The notes under the pieces were generated by a model. It made no database searches, was not told the origin of the DNA, and worked only from the letters and a program-made list of their open reading frames with translations. A DNA stretch of 64,000 nt from Cupriavidus taiwanensis (lineage in GTDB: Bacteria; Pseudomonadota; Gammaproteobacteria; Burkholderiales; Burkholderiaceae). The stretch is from assembly GCF_900250075.1 (NCBI RefSeq), contig NZ_LT977072.1, positions 235,164-299,163 of the forward strand. Reading direction: 5' to 3'. This document shows, one piece after another, positions 52,491 through 60,529 of the stretch. A program made the translations under genes and the position numbers. The first letter of the stretch is position 1, and every line of letters begins with the position of its first letter.

Positions 52491-52958
52491 ATGGACAAGC
52501 TACAGATGACCGTGACGCTGTCCGCCGACTCAGCACCGGATCTGCTTGCATACCTGCGGCAGTACACGGGAGCGAGGGAGCGGTCGTTCATGCTCAGGCT
52601 GCTCGCACAACGAGGACTGCAGCAGGTGCTCAGCGCTGGCCCGGATGCGCTGCTGCGTCCGCTATCGCCAGCGCCCGCGTCTACCGGTACTCCGGCCGCG
52701 CCGCCGGGCGGCTGGAGACCGGATCAACCTGACCGGGTGCCGGCGACTCGGATGGAGACGCCGCCGGAAAGGCCTATTGGGTTGCGAGCCCCTGTGGGAG
52801 CGCCAGCTGCTGAACCGCCACCGCCGGCGCCCGCATCACTGGCACCTGCGGTGGGATCGGTGGCCGCGCCCGTGGCGGCCCCCACAACGGGTAGCCCGGA
52901 TCCGCTTGCGGGTCTCGATCTTGGCGCCCTCAATGAGGCTATGGCACGATTCGAGTAA
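52491..52958 (+). CDS. ParR-like adaptor candidate
   Basis: A 155-residue protein from ATG 52491 (MDKLQMTVTLSADSAPDLLA), 11 bp after ParM. Residues 15-50 (DLLAYLRQYTGARERSFMLRLLAQ) look like a ribbon-helix-helix DNA-binding domain; the rest is Pro/Ala-rich and ends in LGALNEAMARFE, a short helix that could contact ParM. Position and layout fit ParR. No direct sequence match claimed. Confidence 0.6.
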   Translation: MDKLQMTVTLSADSAPDLLAYLRQYTGARERSFMLRLLAQRGLQQVLSAGPDALLRPLSPAPASTGTPAAPPGGWRPDQPDRVPATRMETPPERPIGLRAPVGAPAAEPPPPAPASLAPAVGSVAAPVAAPTTGSPDPLAGLDLGALNEAMARFE

Positions 52959-53043
52959 TCGATATCCCCTTTGCGCAAGCTTGACAAGCGTCCTTCCGAT
53001 GGCAAGCTTGTCTCGTCGGCAACAACAACTGAGGAACCGAACC

Positions 53044-53169
53044 ATGTTCGAATACCTTTCCACCAATCACGATATCAACCGCTTCGTCTTCACGGTCCTC
53101 ATCGGCTGGTGCGTGTGGGAAGCCCTTCTGGTGGTCTTCAAGGGCGTCAAGTCCCGCAAGCGAGGTTGA
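53044..53169 (+). CDS. 41-residue single-helix membrane protein
   Basis: ATG 53044 preceded by GAGGAACC (MFEYLSTNHDINRFVFTVLI). One hydrophobic helix of about 19 residues, then a basic tail (KGVKSRKRG). Last gene of the partition operon, 85 bp after the ParR-like gene. Function unknown. Confidence 0.5.
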   Translation: MFEYLSTNHDINRFVFTVLIGWCVWEALLVVFKGVKSRKRG

Positions 53170-53198
53170 CTCGCTGATCCACGCGGACAAAAAAAAAA

Positions 53199-53216
53199 GC
53201 CCAGCAATCGCTGGGC
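53199..53216. repeat. Left target-site duplication: an 18-bp terminator palindrome
   Basis: GCCCAGCAATCGCTGGGC, identical to 54818-54835, on either side of the IS. On the minus strand it is followed by ten T residues, so this copy is the working half of the original terminator. Confidence 0.9.
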
Positions 53217-53233
53217 TTCAGCTTGCTGACAAA

Positions 53234-53254
53234 GCCTCCCACTTTGCGGGAGGC
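53234..53254 (+). terminator. Terminator-like hairpin inside the left IS end
   Basis: Stem GCCTCCC/GGGAGGC followed by TTTGTTC. It would block transcription from the parM operon into the transposase gene. Confidence 0.75.
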
Positions 53255-53269
53255 TTTGTTCATAATGGC

Positions 53270-54751
53270 GTGATGCTCAAGACGCCTGCTCCTTACCAGC
53301 ACGAGCTGGAGATGGTGACGCTGGAATCGTTAGTGCCAGCCGATCACCTGCTTCGCAAGATCGATGCTGCGGTCGATTTCGAGTTCATCCGGGCCAAGGT
53401 CGCGCACCTGTACTGCGCCGATAACGGTCGCCCGGCGCTCGATCCGGTGGTGATGTTCAAGCTGCTGTTCATTGGCTACCTGTTCGGGGTGCGCAGTGAG
53501 CGGCAACTGATGCGCGAAGTGCAGGTCAACGTCGCCTATCGCTGGTTTGCCGGCTTCCGGCTGACCGACAAGGTGCCGGACGCGTCGACCTTCTCGCAGA
53601 ACCGCCGCCGGCGTTATACCGACACCACGGTGTATCAGGAGATCTTCGACGAGGTCGTGCGTCAGGCGATGGGGCACGGCATGGTTGATGGCCGGGTGCT
53701 GTACACCGACAGCACCCATTTGAAGGCCAGCGCCAACAAGAACAAGTTTGACGTGGTGCAGGTCGAGCAGACGCCGTCTGCCTACCTGGCAGAACTGGAT
53801 GCTGCGGTCGATGCGGACCGTGCCGCGCATGGTAAGAAGCCGCTCAAGCGCGATAACGATGGTGATGGGCAAGCCGGCGGCAAGCCCCACACCAAGGAGA
53901 CCAAGGTCAGCCGCACCGACCCGGACAGCGGCTACATGGTGCGCGACGACAAGCCCACGGGCTTCTTCTATCTGGACCACCGCACGGTCGACGCCAAGCA
54001 CGCCATCATCACCGACACCCACGTCACGCCGGCCTCGGTGCACGACAGTCAGCCATATCTGGCGCGGCTGGACCGGCAGCGCGAACGCTTCGGCTTTGAT
54101 GTGCGGGCCGTTGGCCTGGATGCCGGCTACTTCACGCCGATGGTGTGTCACGGCCTGGAGAGCCGCCGCATTGACGGGGTGATGGGCTACCGCACACCGA
54201 ACCACAAGCCCGGCACCTTCTACAAGCGGGAGTACGAGTACGACCGCTATCGCGATGTCTACGTCTGCCCGCGCGGGCAGGAACTGCCCTACAGCACGAC
54301 CAACCGGGTGGGCTACCGGGAGTACAAATCAGACCCGAAGCAGTGCCGGCAGTGCGAGGTGCGCCCGCAATGCACGAACAGCCAAAACGCGATCAAGGTG
54401 GTGGTGCGCCACGTGTGGGAGCGCGACAAGGAGCGGGTCGATGCGCGGCGCCACACCGCCTGGGGCAAGAAAATCTATGCCCGGCGCAAGGAGACGGTCG
54501 AGCGCAGCTTCGCCGATGCCAAGCAGTTGCACGGGCACCGCTATGCGCGCATGCGCGGCTTGCGCAAGGTGGCCGAGCAATGCCTGCTGGCCGCGGCGGC
54601 GCAGAACATCAAGAAGATCGCGCTGGTGCTGGCGCGCCTTTTTATGCGTCTTTGGTGGCTGATGCCGACCCAATCCGAGCTTCACAGTTCGTTCGGGGGC
54701 CGATTCCGGATCATTCCGCAACGCCGGCCGATGCTGCGGCGGGCTGTCTGA
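53270..54751 (+). CDS. IS1182-family transposase
   Basis: A 493-residue DDE transposase if begun at GTG 53270, or one residue shorter from ATG 53273 (MLKTPAPYQHELEMV). N-terminal DUF772-type part (DPVVMFKLLFIGYLFGVRSERQLMREV...RWFAGFRL), catalytic Asp in LYTDSTHLKA, a second in VGLDAGYFTP, and YRTPNHKP; Cys pairs CRQCEVRPQC sit in the insertion domain and the Glu is in RRKETVERSFADAKQ. Full length and undamaged. Confidence 0.93.
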   Translation: MMLKTPAPYQHELEMVTLESLVPADHLLRKIDAAVDFEFIRAKVAHLYCADNGRPALDPVVMFKLLFIGYLFGVRSERQLMREVQVNVAYRWFAGFRLTDKVPDASTFSQNRRRRYTDTTVYQEIFDEVVRQAMGHGMVDGRVLYTDSTHLKASANKNKFDVVQVEQTPSAYLAELDAAVDADRAAHGKKPLKRDNDGDGQAGGKPHTKETKVSRTDPDSGYMVRDDKPTGFFYLDHRTVDAKHAIITDTHVTPASVHDSQPYLARLDRQRERFGFDVRAVGLDAGYFTPMVCHGLESRRIDGVMGYRTPNHKPGTFYKREYEYDRYRDVYVCPRGQELPYSTTNRVGYREYKSDPKQCRQCEVRPQCTNSQNAIKVVVRHVWERDKERVDARRHTAWGKKIYARRKETVERSFADAKQLHGHRYARMRGLRKVAEQCLLAAAAQNIKKIALVLARLFMRLWWLMPTQSELHSSFGGRFRIIPQRRPMLRRAV

Positions 54752-54776
54752 GCGGACCTGGCCACCAAAAACAAAA

Positions 54777-54800
54777 CCCCACACTCCGAAAAATGTGGGG
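54777..54800 (-). terminator. Terminator inside the right IS end
   Basis: Minus-strand stem CCCCACA/TGTGGGG followed by TTTTGTTTTT. It would stop transcripts coming from the primase operon on the right. Confidence 0.75.
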
Positions 54801-54817
54801 TTCGTCAGCAATCTGAA

Positions 54818-54835
54818 GCCCAGCAATCGCTGGGC
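54818..54835. repeat. Right target-site duplication: an 18-bp terminator palindrome
   Basis: Second copy of GCCCAGCAATCGCTGGGC. On the plus strand it is followed by TTCTTGTT, the other half of the original bidirectional terminator between the parM operon and the primase operon. Confidence 0.9.
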
Positions 54836-54857
54836 TTCTTGTTAAGGGTTGGCGCGC

Positions 54858-55067
54858 TCAATGCAGCGTCGGCGCAAGGCAGTAGTCGAGGGCGGAATCG
54901 AAAGACAGCAGCCGATCGAGGAACGTCATGCTTCCCGACGGATCACGGCGATACACATCAAAGAACTGCGCTTCCGACTGGCCGGCCGTGACGTCAGTCG
55001 CGGCCGAGCTGCGCATCGCGTGGATATGCAGCTTGTTGACGATGGCGGTGAATCCCTTCTGTGGCAT
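54858..55067 (-). CDS. Hypothetical protein, 69 residues
   Basis: Starts at ATG 55067 with AGGAGATTGACA (MPQKGFTAIVNKLHIHAMRS). Small soluble protein containing DVYRRDPSGSM. No family recognised. A P3-like hairpin (CCCTGTGGG region, 55091-55128) lies between it and the primase gene. Confidence 0.6.
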   Translation of the reverse strand: MPQKGFTAIVNKLHIHAMRSSAATDVTAGQSEAQFFDVYRRDPSGSMTFLDRLLSFDSALDYCLAPTLH

Positions 55068-55167
55068 TGTCAATCTCCTGAGAGAGCCTGCCACGGGGGT
55101 GCTCCCCCTGTGGGAAGGACCCACAGGGCAGAGGTTAAGTACGGCGCCACGAGAGGTGGCGATTAAG

Positions 55168-56241
55168 TCAGGCTGCGATCGCCTGGCAAGACATACGGCG
55201 CAACTGGTATTCGGTGCGCCATTGATCGCAGAAGTCAGTGCCCCGGACTTTGGGGCGATGCATTACGGTACGCAGCCCGGCAGCGCGCAAGCGCTTGTCC
55301 AGCTTCAATGCGTCAGCCATGCCTGGCGATTTTCCAGTCGCTGGGTCAATCTGGTCGAAATCCGCAAAGATGTGGACCGTGTGAATGCCCAGGCCTGGGG
55401 GTATCTCGAACTGGCTAAGCAACACGCGATTCAGACAATTCCAGGTCGGCACGCCAAAAAGCATGTAGGCTGCATATGCATTCTCCAGACCTTCGGCCAC
55501 GCCCACTTCGCCGGCGCGTGGCGACATTAGCCGCACCGCACCACCGGAAACCGGCAAGGCCGACACATCGTTGCGCTTGGAAGGCAGGATTTCTCCATCC
55601 TCCGCGACAATCAATGCCTTGGCAGGGGCCGAAGGGTCCAACGAGGTACGATGCACCGTTGCCATGCGCCCATCCGGTAGCGTGAACTTCGCAAGGATTG
55701 TTGGATAGCGGCCGATGATCTGACCGTCATGCCAGTAATCCTGCATCGCAAGACGCAGCGCGCTTGGCTTTGGTGCCCGCAGGCCTGGCACGCGTGCAGC
55801 GAGATACCGCATGGCGTGATCCCCAGGCGACAGCTCCGTTGCGGCGTTCCACTTCCTGGCGATGCGGCGCAGCTTTGCTGCCGAGTCATTGATCTTGTGA
55901 CGAGGCGCTGGACCTCGCATTGCGCTAGCCTCGATCGGAAGGGCTGGCCCACCATTCAGTTCCAGCAGCAGCTGTCGATACGACAAGCCGGTGAAGCAGC
56001 GTACGAGCTCCAGGCCGTCGCCAGCTTTCGGACTTCCTGCATTGCACTTGCGGCACACCCAGTCGCCGCGGCCGCGCTTGTTGTCATACGTGAAACGGTC
56101 GTGGCCACCGCAGAGGGGGCAGGGACCGGGGCGGCCCTGCCAGAAGCTGTCCGTCAGGACTTCCGCTGGCAGATAACGCCTGAGCAGACCTTCCCATTGA
56201 GCGGGCGTCCAGCTTCCAACAATGTCACTCAGATATTTCAT
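55168..56241 (-). CDS. Primase-type zinc finger/Toprim protein
   Basis: A 357-residue protein from ATG 56241 (MKYLSDIVGSWTPAQWEGLL). The N-terminal zinc ribbon has CPLCGGHDRFTYDNKRGRGD and VCRKCNAG (phage P4-alpha/DnaG type). A Toprim domain follows with EGLENAYAA (metal Glu) and HIFADFDQ (acidic pair). It has no fused helicase. It probably primes replication of the element or conjugative DNA. Preceded by leader copy 11. Confidence 0.88.
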   Translation of the reverse strand: MKYLSDIVGSWTPAQWEGLLRRYLPAEVLTDSFWQGRPGPCPLCGGHDRFTYDNKRGRGDWVCRKCNAGSPKAGDGLELVRCFTGLSYRQLLLELNGGPALPIEASAMRGPAPRHKINDSAAKLRRIARKWNAATELSPGDHAMRYLAARVPGLRAPKPSALRLAMQDYWHDGQIIGRYPTILAKFTLPDGRMATVHRTSLDPSAPAKALIVAEDGEILPSKRNDVSALPVSGGAVRLMSPRAGEVGVAEGLENAYAAYMLFGVPTWNCLNRVLLSQFEIPPGLGIHTVHIFADFDQIDPATGKSPGMADALKLDKRLRAAGLRTVMHRPKVRGTDFCDQWRTEYQLRRMSCQAIAA

Positions 56242-56266
56242 GGGATGGCTCCGTAATGGGAGGATG

Positions 56267-56288
56267 GGTCGATGCCTGAGACAGGCGT
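56267..56288 (-). promoter_or_regulatory. Structured leader, copy 11, with fully changed P1 arms
   Basis: P1 reads GCCTG-TCT-CAGGC, both arms changed together relative to GCGTC/GACGC, followed by the same ATCGACC. P2 and P3 are absent; the primase ribosome site follows within 15 bp. Confidence 0.7.
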
Positions 56289-56496
56289 GAAGACGCTTGC
56301 TCAAAGGACATCCCGGCGTTGGCCAGAAGGTCGTTTCAGCATGGCGAGGGGAGAATGTCGGCGGGATCGCCGCGGAAGGAGAACTGCGACCGCCGAAGCG
56401 ATCGCAGTTGTGAAGGCAGAGTTCAGCTGGCTGATGCGGGTAGGAGATCAGCAGCCGTTACACCAGAACGGGATGCCGTCCAGTGCTTACTCAAGA

Positions 56497-57024
56497 TTAG
56501 AACGGAATATCGTCGTCCATATCCTCGAAGCCGTTCGACGCCGGCTGCTGCGGACGGCGCGCGGCGCCACCCTGCTGGCCGCCACCGCCCTGCGCGCCAC
56601 GGCCGCTGCCATAGCCGCCGCCCGAAGATTCACGCTGATAACCGCCGCCCCCGTGGCCGCCTTCATCGCCGCCGCTGTCGCCGCCGCCCTGGCGCGAACC
56701 CAGCATCTGCATCTGGTCGGCGACGATCTCGGTGGAGTACTTGTCCTGGCCGGACTGATCCTGCCACTTTCGGGTGCGGATGCGGCCTTCGATATAGACC
56801 GATGAGCCCTTGCGCAGGTACTGGGCGGCGATCTCGGCCACCTTGCCGAACATCGCTACACGATGCCACTCGGTGGCTTCCTTCATCTCGCCGGACGGCT
56901 TGTCCTTGTAGCGATCAGTGGTGGCAATGCGAATGTTGGTGACCGCATCGCCGCTGGGCATGTATCGGGTTTCCGGGTCTGCACCCAGGTTGCCCACGAG
57001 GATGACCTTGTTTACGGATGCCAT
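56497..57024 (-). CDS. ssb: Single-stranded DNA-binding protein
   Basis: A 175-residue SSB ([20 protein letters not shown]). N-terminal OB fold to about residue 110, then a Gly-rich linker ([20 protein letters not shown]) and the acidic tip DDDIPF that recruits partner proteins. A plasmid-borne SSB, likely used during replication or transfer. Last gene of the operon from 58662. Confidence 0.97.
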   Translation of the reverse strand: MASVNKVILVGNLGADPETRYMPSGDAVTNIRIATTDRYKDKPSGEMKEATEWHRVAMFGKVAEIAAQYLRKGSSVYIEGRIRTRKWQDQSGQDKYSTEIVADQMQMLGSRQGGGDSGGDEGGHGGGGYQRESSGGGYGSGRGAQGGGGQQGGAARRPQQPASNGFEDMDDDIPF

Positions 57025-57036
57025 GATCCTTCCAAT

Positions 57037-57828
57037 TCAATGTACGAGGTTAATTGACCAGACCCAACGATCCCAGAGCTTTTGCACTCCGGTCGCGCGG
57101 TCCATGATGGGTGCACCGCTCTTCTTGTCGAAGGCAGGCACTTTTTCCCGATGCAGTCTCCTGACGGCAATCCGGTCCCCCAGCTTGCAACGAGCGTCGG
57201 CCAGCGCATCCTTAAGGCCTTCGCCTTGAAGGATCTTCTCGCCGGTGGCCGTTGAAAGCTTCAGCGCGAACGACGTGTAGGAACGAGGCCCGCCCGCCTT
57301 TCGGTTAGGGAATGTCATTTCGCCCCACTCGAGCAGCTCACCCACGGTGTAGGTTTGAGAGGAGGCCTGCGCCGGCGCAGCACTTCCGGAGCCGCTGCTG
57401 GCCACCTCCTGTCGACCACCACCCTCCGCACTCGGCGCGGAACGAGTCGGCCGCTCGCGGAGGCGGAGCTCCGGCTCCACAGCAGCTTGCGAAGGCCCCT
57501 GGGAATCAGGCGGGTTGCCGTCCTGAATGACGCTCGCAGCAACGTGTTCCAGCGACATGTCCACATGCTCGCTGACCTTTTTCCACCGGGGGAAGACTTC
57601 AGGCAGCAGCTTATCGCCATACGGGGTGCGTTGGAGCCGGTGTTCGAACACACCAACGAAGTGAACCACGCGATCACATTCCTTCCGAAGCAGATGCGGG
57701 ACACCGTGAACATAGAACTGCCGTTCGTTCGGGTCCCCTCTCCCAACGGGAATCGGATCGGTGCTGTCCCCTCGTTGCTCAGGGTTCAGGACTGCGGCAA
57801 CGCGCTTGATGAGGTTGAGCCAGGACAT
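57037..57828 (-). CDS. Hypothetical protein, 263 residues
   Basis: Starts at ATG 57828 (MSWLNLIKRVAAVLNPEQRG). N-terminal domain of about 110 residues, a Pro/Ser/Ala-rich linker (about 115-160) and a C-terminal domain (YTVGELLEWGEMTFPN, GDRIAVRRLHREKVPA, LWDRWVWSIN) resembling the small domains fused to relaxases and Kfr-type plasmid proteins. Not firmly assigned. 12 bp upstream of ssb. Confidence 0.6.
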   Translation of the reverse strand: MSWLNLIKRVAAVLNPEQRGDSTDPIPVGRGDPNERQFYVHGVPHLLRKECDRVVHFVGVFEHRLQRTPYGDKLLPEVFPRWKKVSEHVDMSLEHVAASVIQDGNPPDSQGPSQAAVEPELRLRERPTRSAPSAEGGGRQEVASSGSGSAAPAQASSQTYTVGELLEWGEMTFPNRKAGGPRSYTSFALKLSTATGEKILQGEGLKDALADARCKLGDRIAVRRLHREKVPAFDKKSGAPIMDRATGVQKLWDRWVWSINLVH

Positions 57829-57830
57829 GA

Positions 57831-58259
57831 TCAGAGAAGTGAGCCGCAGCACAAGCGACGGACCGCTTCAAGGTCCTCGCGCAGGCGGCGGTGGTTCAGA
57901 ATCACGTCTTGCAGCGTCTCGGGGTCGACCCCCGATACCGCGCAGACGTACGTGTAGGGCAGTGCGCCGTTCCAGTATCCAAAGATCCAGCCCAGCGTCA
58001 TGGAGTACTCCTCCCGGTCGAGCGTGCGATTGCGCATGCGGGCACGCAGCATCTCGGCGCAATCGATCAGGGACTCGGGCATGTTGTCGCCGCGCCTGCT
58101 GTCGCAGGCCAGGCTGATCAGGGCGTCGACCATTTTCTCCCGCACCGACTCGCTCCAGAGGGACGGGTCAGGCAAGGGGTCGAGCTTGGGGGGCGGCACC
58201 TCGATAGCGGCTGCTTCACCGAAGAAGTCCAGCTGCCATCCGGCGGTTGTGGTTTCCAT
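57831..58259 (-). CDS. Hypothetical protein, 142 residues
   Basis: Starts at ATG 58259 (METTTAGWQLDFFGEAAAIE). Soluble and helix-rich, with YSMTLGWIFGYWNGALPYTYV near the middle and a Cys pair near the C-terminus. Stop lies 3 bp before the next start. No family recognised. Confidence 0.6.
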   Translation of the reverse strand: METTTAGWQLDFFGEAAAIEVPPPKLDPLPDPSLWSESVREKMVDALISLACDSRRGDNMPESLIDCAEMLRARMRNRTLDREEYSMTLGWIFGYWNGALPYTYVCAVSGVDPETLQDVILNHRRLREDLEAVRRLCCGSLL

Positions 58260-58356
58260 GATGGTCTCCGGGTAGGCACCCGACAGACCCACCTGGCGGC
58301 GGGTATCGGATACCCGCGACAGGTGAAAAGCGCCGCCCAGAGGGGCGGCATGGGAA

Positions 58357-58662
58357 TTAGGAGCGGTCGTGCGTTCCTGTCCGGCGAATAGGCGTTACCA
58401 CAGCCGAGCGCTCGTACTGGCGCTCGGGCTCCGGCATCTCCTCAGCTTCGGGCTTCAACTTGGACAGGTTGTCCGGCATCGAAACCTTCGGTGCAGCGGG
58501 AATTGCTTTGGACCAGGCCACACCCCTGTGATACAGGAACGAGAGCCCGACGACGGTCACAAAAGCACCGACGATGAACGACTGCGAGGCCACATACAGC
58601 ACCATGCAGAACATAAAGAGTTGGAACGGACGCTTGATGAGGTTCGTGACAAAGGATTCCAC
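58357..58662 (-). CDS. Small membrane protein, GTG start
   Basis: A 101-residue protein. GTG 58662 is chosen because GGAGAG lies just upstream and no ATG exists in the conserved part. One or two helices (FQLFMFCMVLYVASQSFIVG and FVTVVGLSFLYH) are followed by a polar tail. First gene of the ssb operon, about 200 bp after leader copy 12. Confidence 0.6.
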   Translation of the reverse strand: MESFVTNLIKRPFQLFMFCMVLYVASQSFIVGAFVTVVGLSFLYHRGVAWSKAIPAAPKVSMPDNLSKLKPEAEEMPEPERQYERSAVVTPIRRTGTHDRS

Positions 58663-58858
58663 GGTTTCTCTCCAGAAACAAAAAAAGGGAATTCCTGGCG
58701 GATGCCAGGCGATTATTCGATGCTCGGGCGAGCAAGGAATCTCTGGAGGGAAGCTGCAGCGCTTCAACGTACTTGCGTCATGCGGTAGTGCATGGCGAAA
58801 GCACGCTGGCGGGGATGAGGGGCTGCTGCAATGGAGCGCTAGGTAACCCTAGGCTCAT

Positions 58859-58917
58859 GTCGATGCGTGGTGAACGCTGAAGTCCATCCGATCCTAATTG
58901 GACTCTGCTGTCGACAA
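58859..58917 (-). promoter_or_regulatory. Structured leader, copy 12
   Basis: P1 with shortened arms (GCGT/ACGC) and ATCGAC (58859-58879), -10 TAGGAT (58891-58896), a poorly spaced -35 TTGTCG (58912-58917). No P2/P3 in the usual form; a hairpin CCTGGC/GCCAGG with a T-run 7 nt after it (58682-58710) lies in the 200-nt leader. Confidence 0.6.
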
Positions 58918-59308
58918 GCGGCAGAAAGCTCACCAAAAACACCCCGCTTTCCGAAAACTTGGCCTGAGCATGCTCATCGTTCGACCTGGCCACCGTACCC
59001 GGCGCTCCAGAACCAGCGCGACACAAACGCACCATGAGGCACCGATATTCGTCTCTTTTATCTCTGATGTAAGCGTTGTTTAATTCGACCCCTCACCTTA
59101 GGGGTAAACCTCTACATTTGATCGCCGGCGACGCCGATATGGGCTGCATAAGCAACCAGCTTTCTGCCATCACCGACGAAAGCCACCCCTAAAAGAAGCG
59201 CTTTCTCCGGACAACGCGGCTGTCTCGTTTCGTAAGCTCCTCGAGTTCACTTGACAACGTTTTTGGGTCGTTACGCTGGTTGTCAGGGTCCATTTCCGAG
59301 AGCAAAGA

Positions 59309-60517
59309 ATGCCGCAAAGCCAAGACAAGCCCAAAGAGAATCCGGCCGTACAGGCAGACATCGTCAATTTCCCGTTGCAACCCGAAGCTTCACGTGCCGA
59401 GTTCGCACTGCGTAGAGCGCTTGGTGGCGTAGCGGTGAACGAGGATTCGTTCAGCCGGCTACTCCAATGCGTGCGAAACCTGCAGCGGACGAGGGACAAG
59501 ATTGAGCGGCTACTGCAAGACCAGGGGGCCGATCTCCAAGTCATGCACGACCATACGACCGAAATTGCAGTCGGTCTGTATGGCGACACCAGAGCCGCAC
59601 ACACACGTGCATGGGAGATGTTCTATACGATCGCCGAGGAGGTCTTGGGCCTGACACGCAGCCAGGCCCATTTACAGCTGAACCTGTACAGGCGCTTTCT
59701 GCAACACAACGGCGCGCTCACGAAACTGAACATCGGTGAGCTGATGATTCTTCGCCGTAGTGACTACACCGCGGAGGAAATCGACGCCGTGATCGAATTC
59801 AAAGAGAACGATCCGGCGTATCGACGTAAGGATATTCGCGAGTTCGTTGAGCGACTGCGCCGCAAACAGGAGGAAGTCCTCGATGTGCAGTCCAAGCTCG
59901 ACGTCGCCACAGCCGAACTGGCGACCACGATCTCGGAGAATGCCGACAAGGACCACGAAATCCGACGTCTCAACACCGAGCTGTCCCGCTTGACGGCCGA
60001 GCGCGACACCGACCGTCTGACGCTTACCCAATTGCGGGAGGAGATGACCAGACAAAACTCCAGTTACAGTGCGCTCGGAATGCAGGTCGCAGACCTGGAG
60101 CGGGAGAAGCGCGAGCTTCAGGAGCGCATCGCATTTGCGAAGGGAAACGTCCGCCCTGAATCAATCGAAGTGCCCATCGTTCCCCCAGGCTATGCCACGT
60201 TGGAAGATGCATTGGCAGCCAAGAACGACGAGCTTACGACCGCCAAGGCCGAGCTGAACAACGTCATTGCTCACCGGCACAGGATTGAAGAAGAGCTAGC
60301 CGAACGGACCGCGGTCCTGGACAAGCGAGCCCGAGCCCATGACGAGCTGGCAAAGCTAGTGGATGCGTTCCGGCAGGCGGTCTCGAGCTTTGCGTCGGCC
60401 CAGTTGACGGTGCAGATGGCCGGCGACATCTCCGAATTCCGCCCGACCCTGACAGTCCTCGACGGCATCGTCGGACGTCTTCAATCCGAGATTCGCTCTG
60501 CGATCAAAGCAAAATAG
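59309..60517 (+). CDS. DUF3102/Kfr-like HTH plus long coiled coil protein
   Basis: A 402-residue protein (MPQSQDKPKENPAVQADIVN). Residues 85-170 look like a helical DNA-binding region: EEVLGLTRSQAHLQLNLYRRF, NIGELMILRRSDYTAEEID and KDIREFVERLRRK. From about residue 175 to 310 it is a coiled coil rich in Leu/Glu/Arg, then a short conserved part and a C-terminal helix. This layout resembles plasmid KfrA-like or DUF3102 proteins. It is followed after 12 bp by an FlhC-like gene. Could organise DNA or regulate transcription. Confidence 0.55.
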   Translation: MPQSQDKPKENPAVQADIVNFPLQPEASRAEFALRRALGGVAVNEDSFSRLLQCVRNLQRTRDKIERLLQDQGADLQVMHDHTTEIAVGLYGDTRAAHTRAWEMFYTIAEEVLGLTRSQAHLQLNLYRRFLQHNGALTKLNIGELMILRRSDYTAEEIDAVIEFKENDPAYRRKDIREFVERLRRKQEEVLDVQSKLDVATAELATTISENADKDHEIRRLNTELSRLTAERDTDRLTLTQLREEMTRQNSSYSALGMQVADLEREKRELQERIAFAKGNVRPESIEVPIVPPGYATLEDALAAKNDELTTAKAELNNVIAHRHRIEEELAERTAVLDKRARAHDELAKLVDAFRQAVSSFASAQLTVQMAGDISEFRPTLTVLDGIVGRLQSEIRSAIKAK

Positions 60518-60529
60518 GAGCAACGACCC

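Larger units (their letters stand above)
53217..54817 (+). mobile_element. Intact IS1182-family element, 1,601 bp
   Basis: Terminal inverted repeats begin TTCAGCTTGCTGAC (left, 53217) and TTCAGATTGCTGAC (right, inward from 54817). The element is flanked by perfect 18-bp duplications of the palindrome GCCCAGCAATCGCTGGGC. One full-length transposase gene lies inside. Terminator-like hairpins sit just inside both ends (53234-53254 and 54777-54800). Insertion in a palindrome with duplication is consistent with IS1182 behaviour. The open gene and identical flanks point to recent insertion. Confidence 0.88.

Noticed and set aside
53800..54450. Two GGTCGATGCG matches inside the transposase gene
   Set aside because: They lack the hairpin partner and lie in coding sequence, so they are chance matches to the leader motif.
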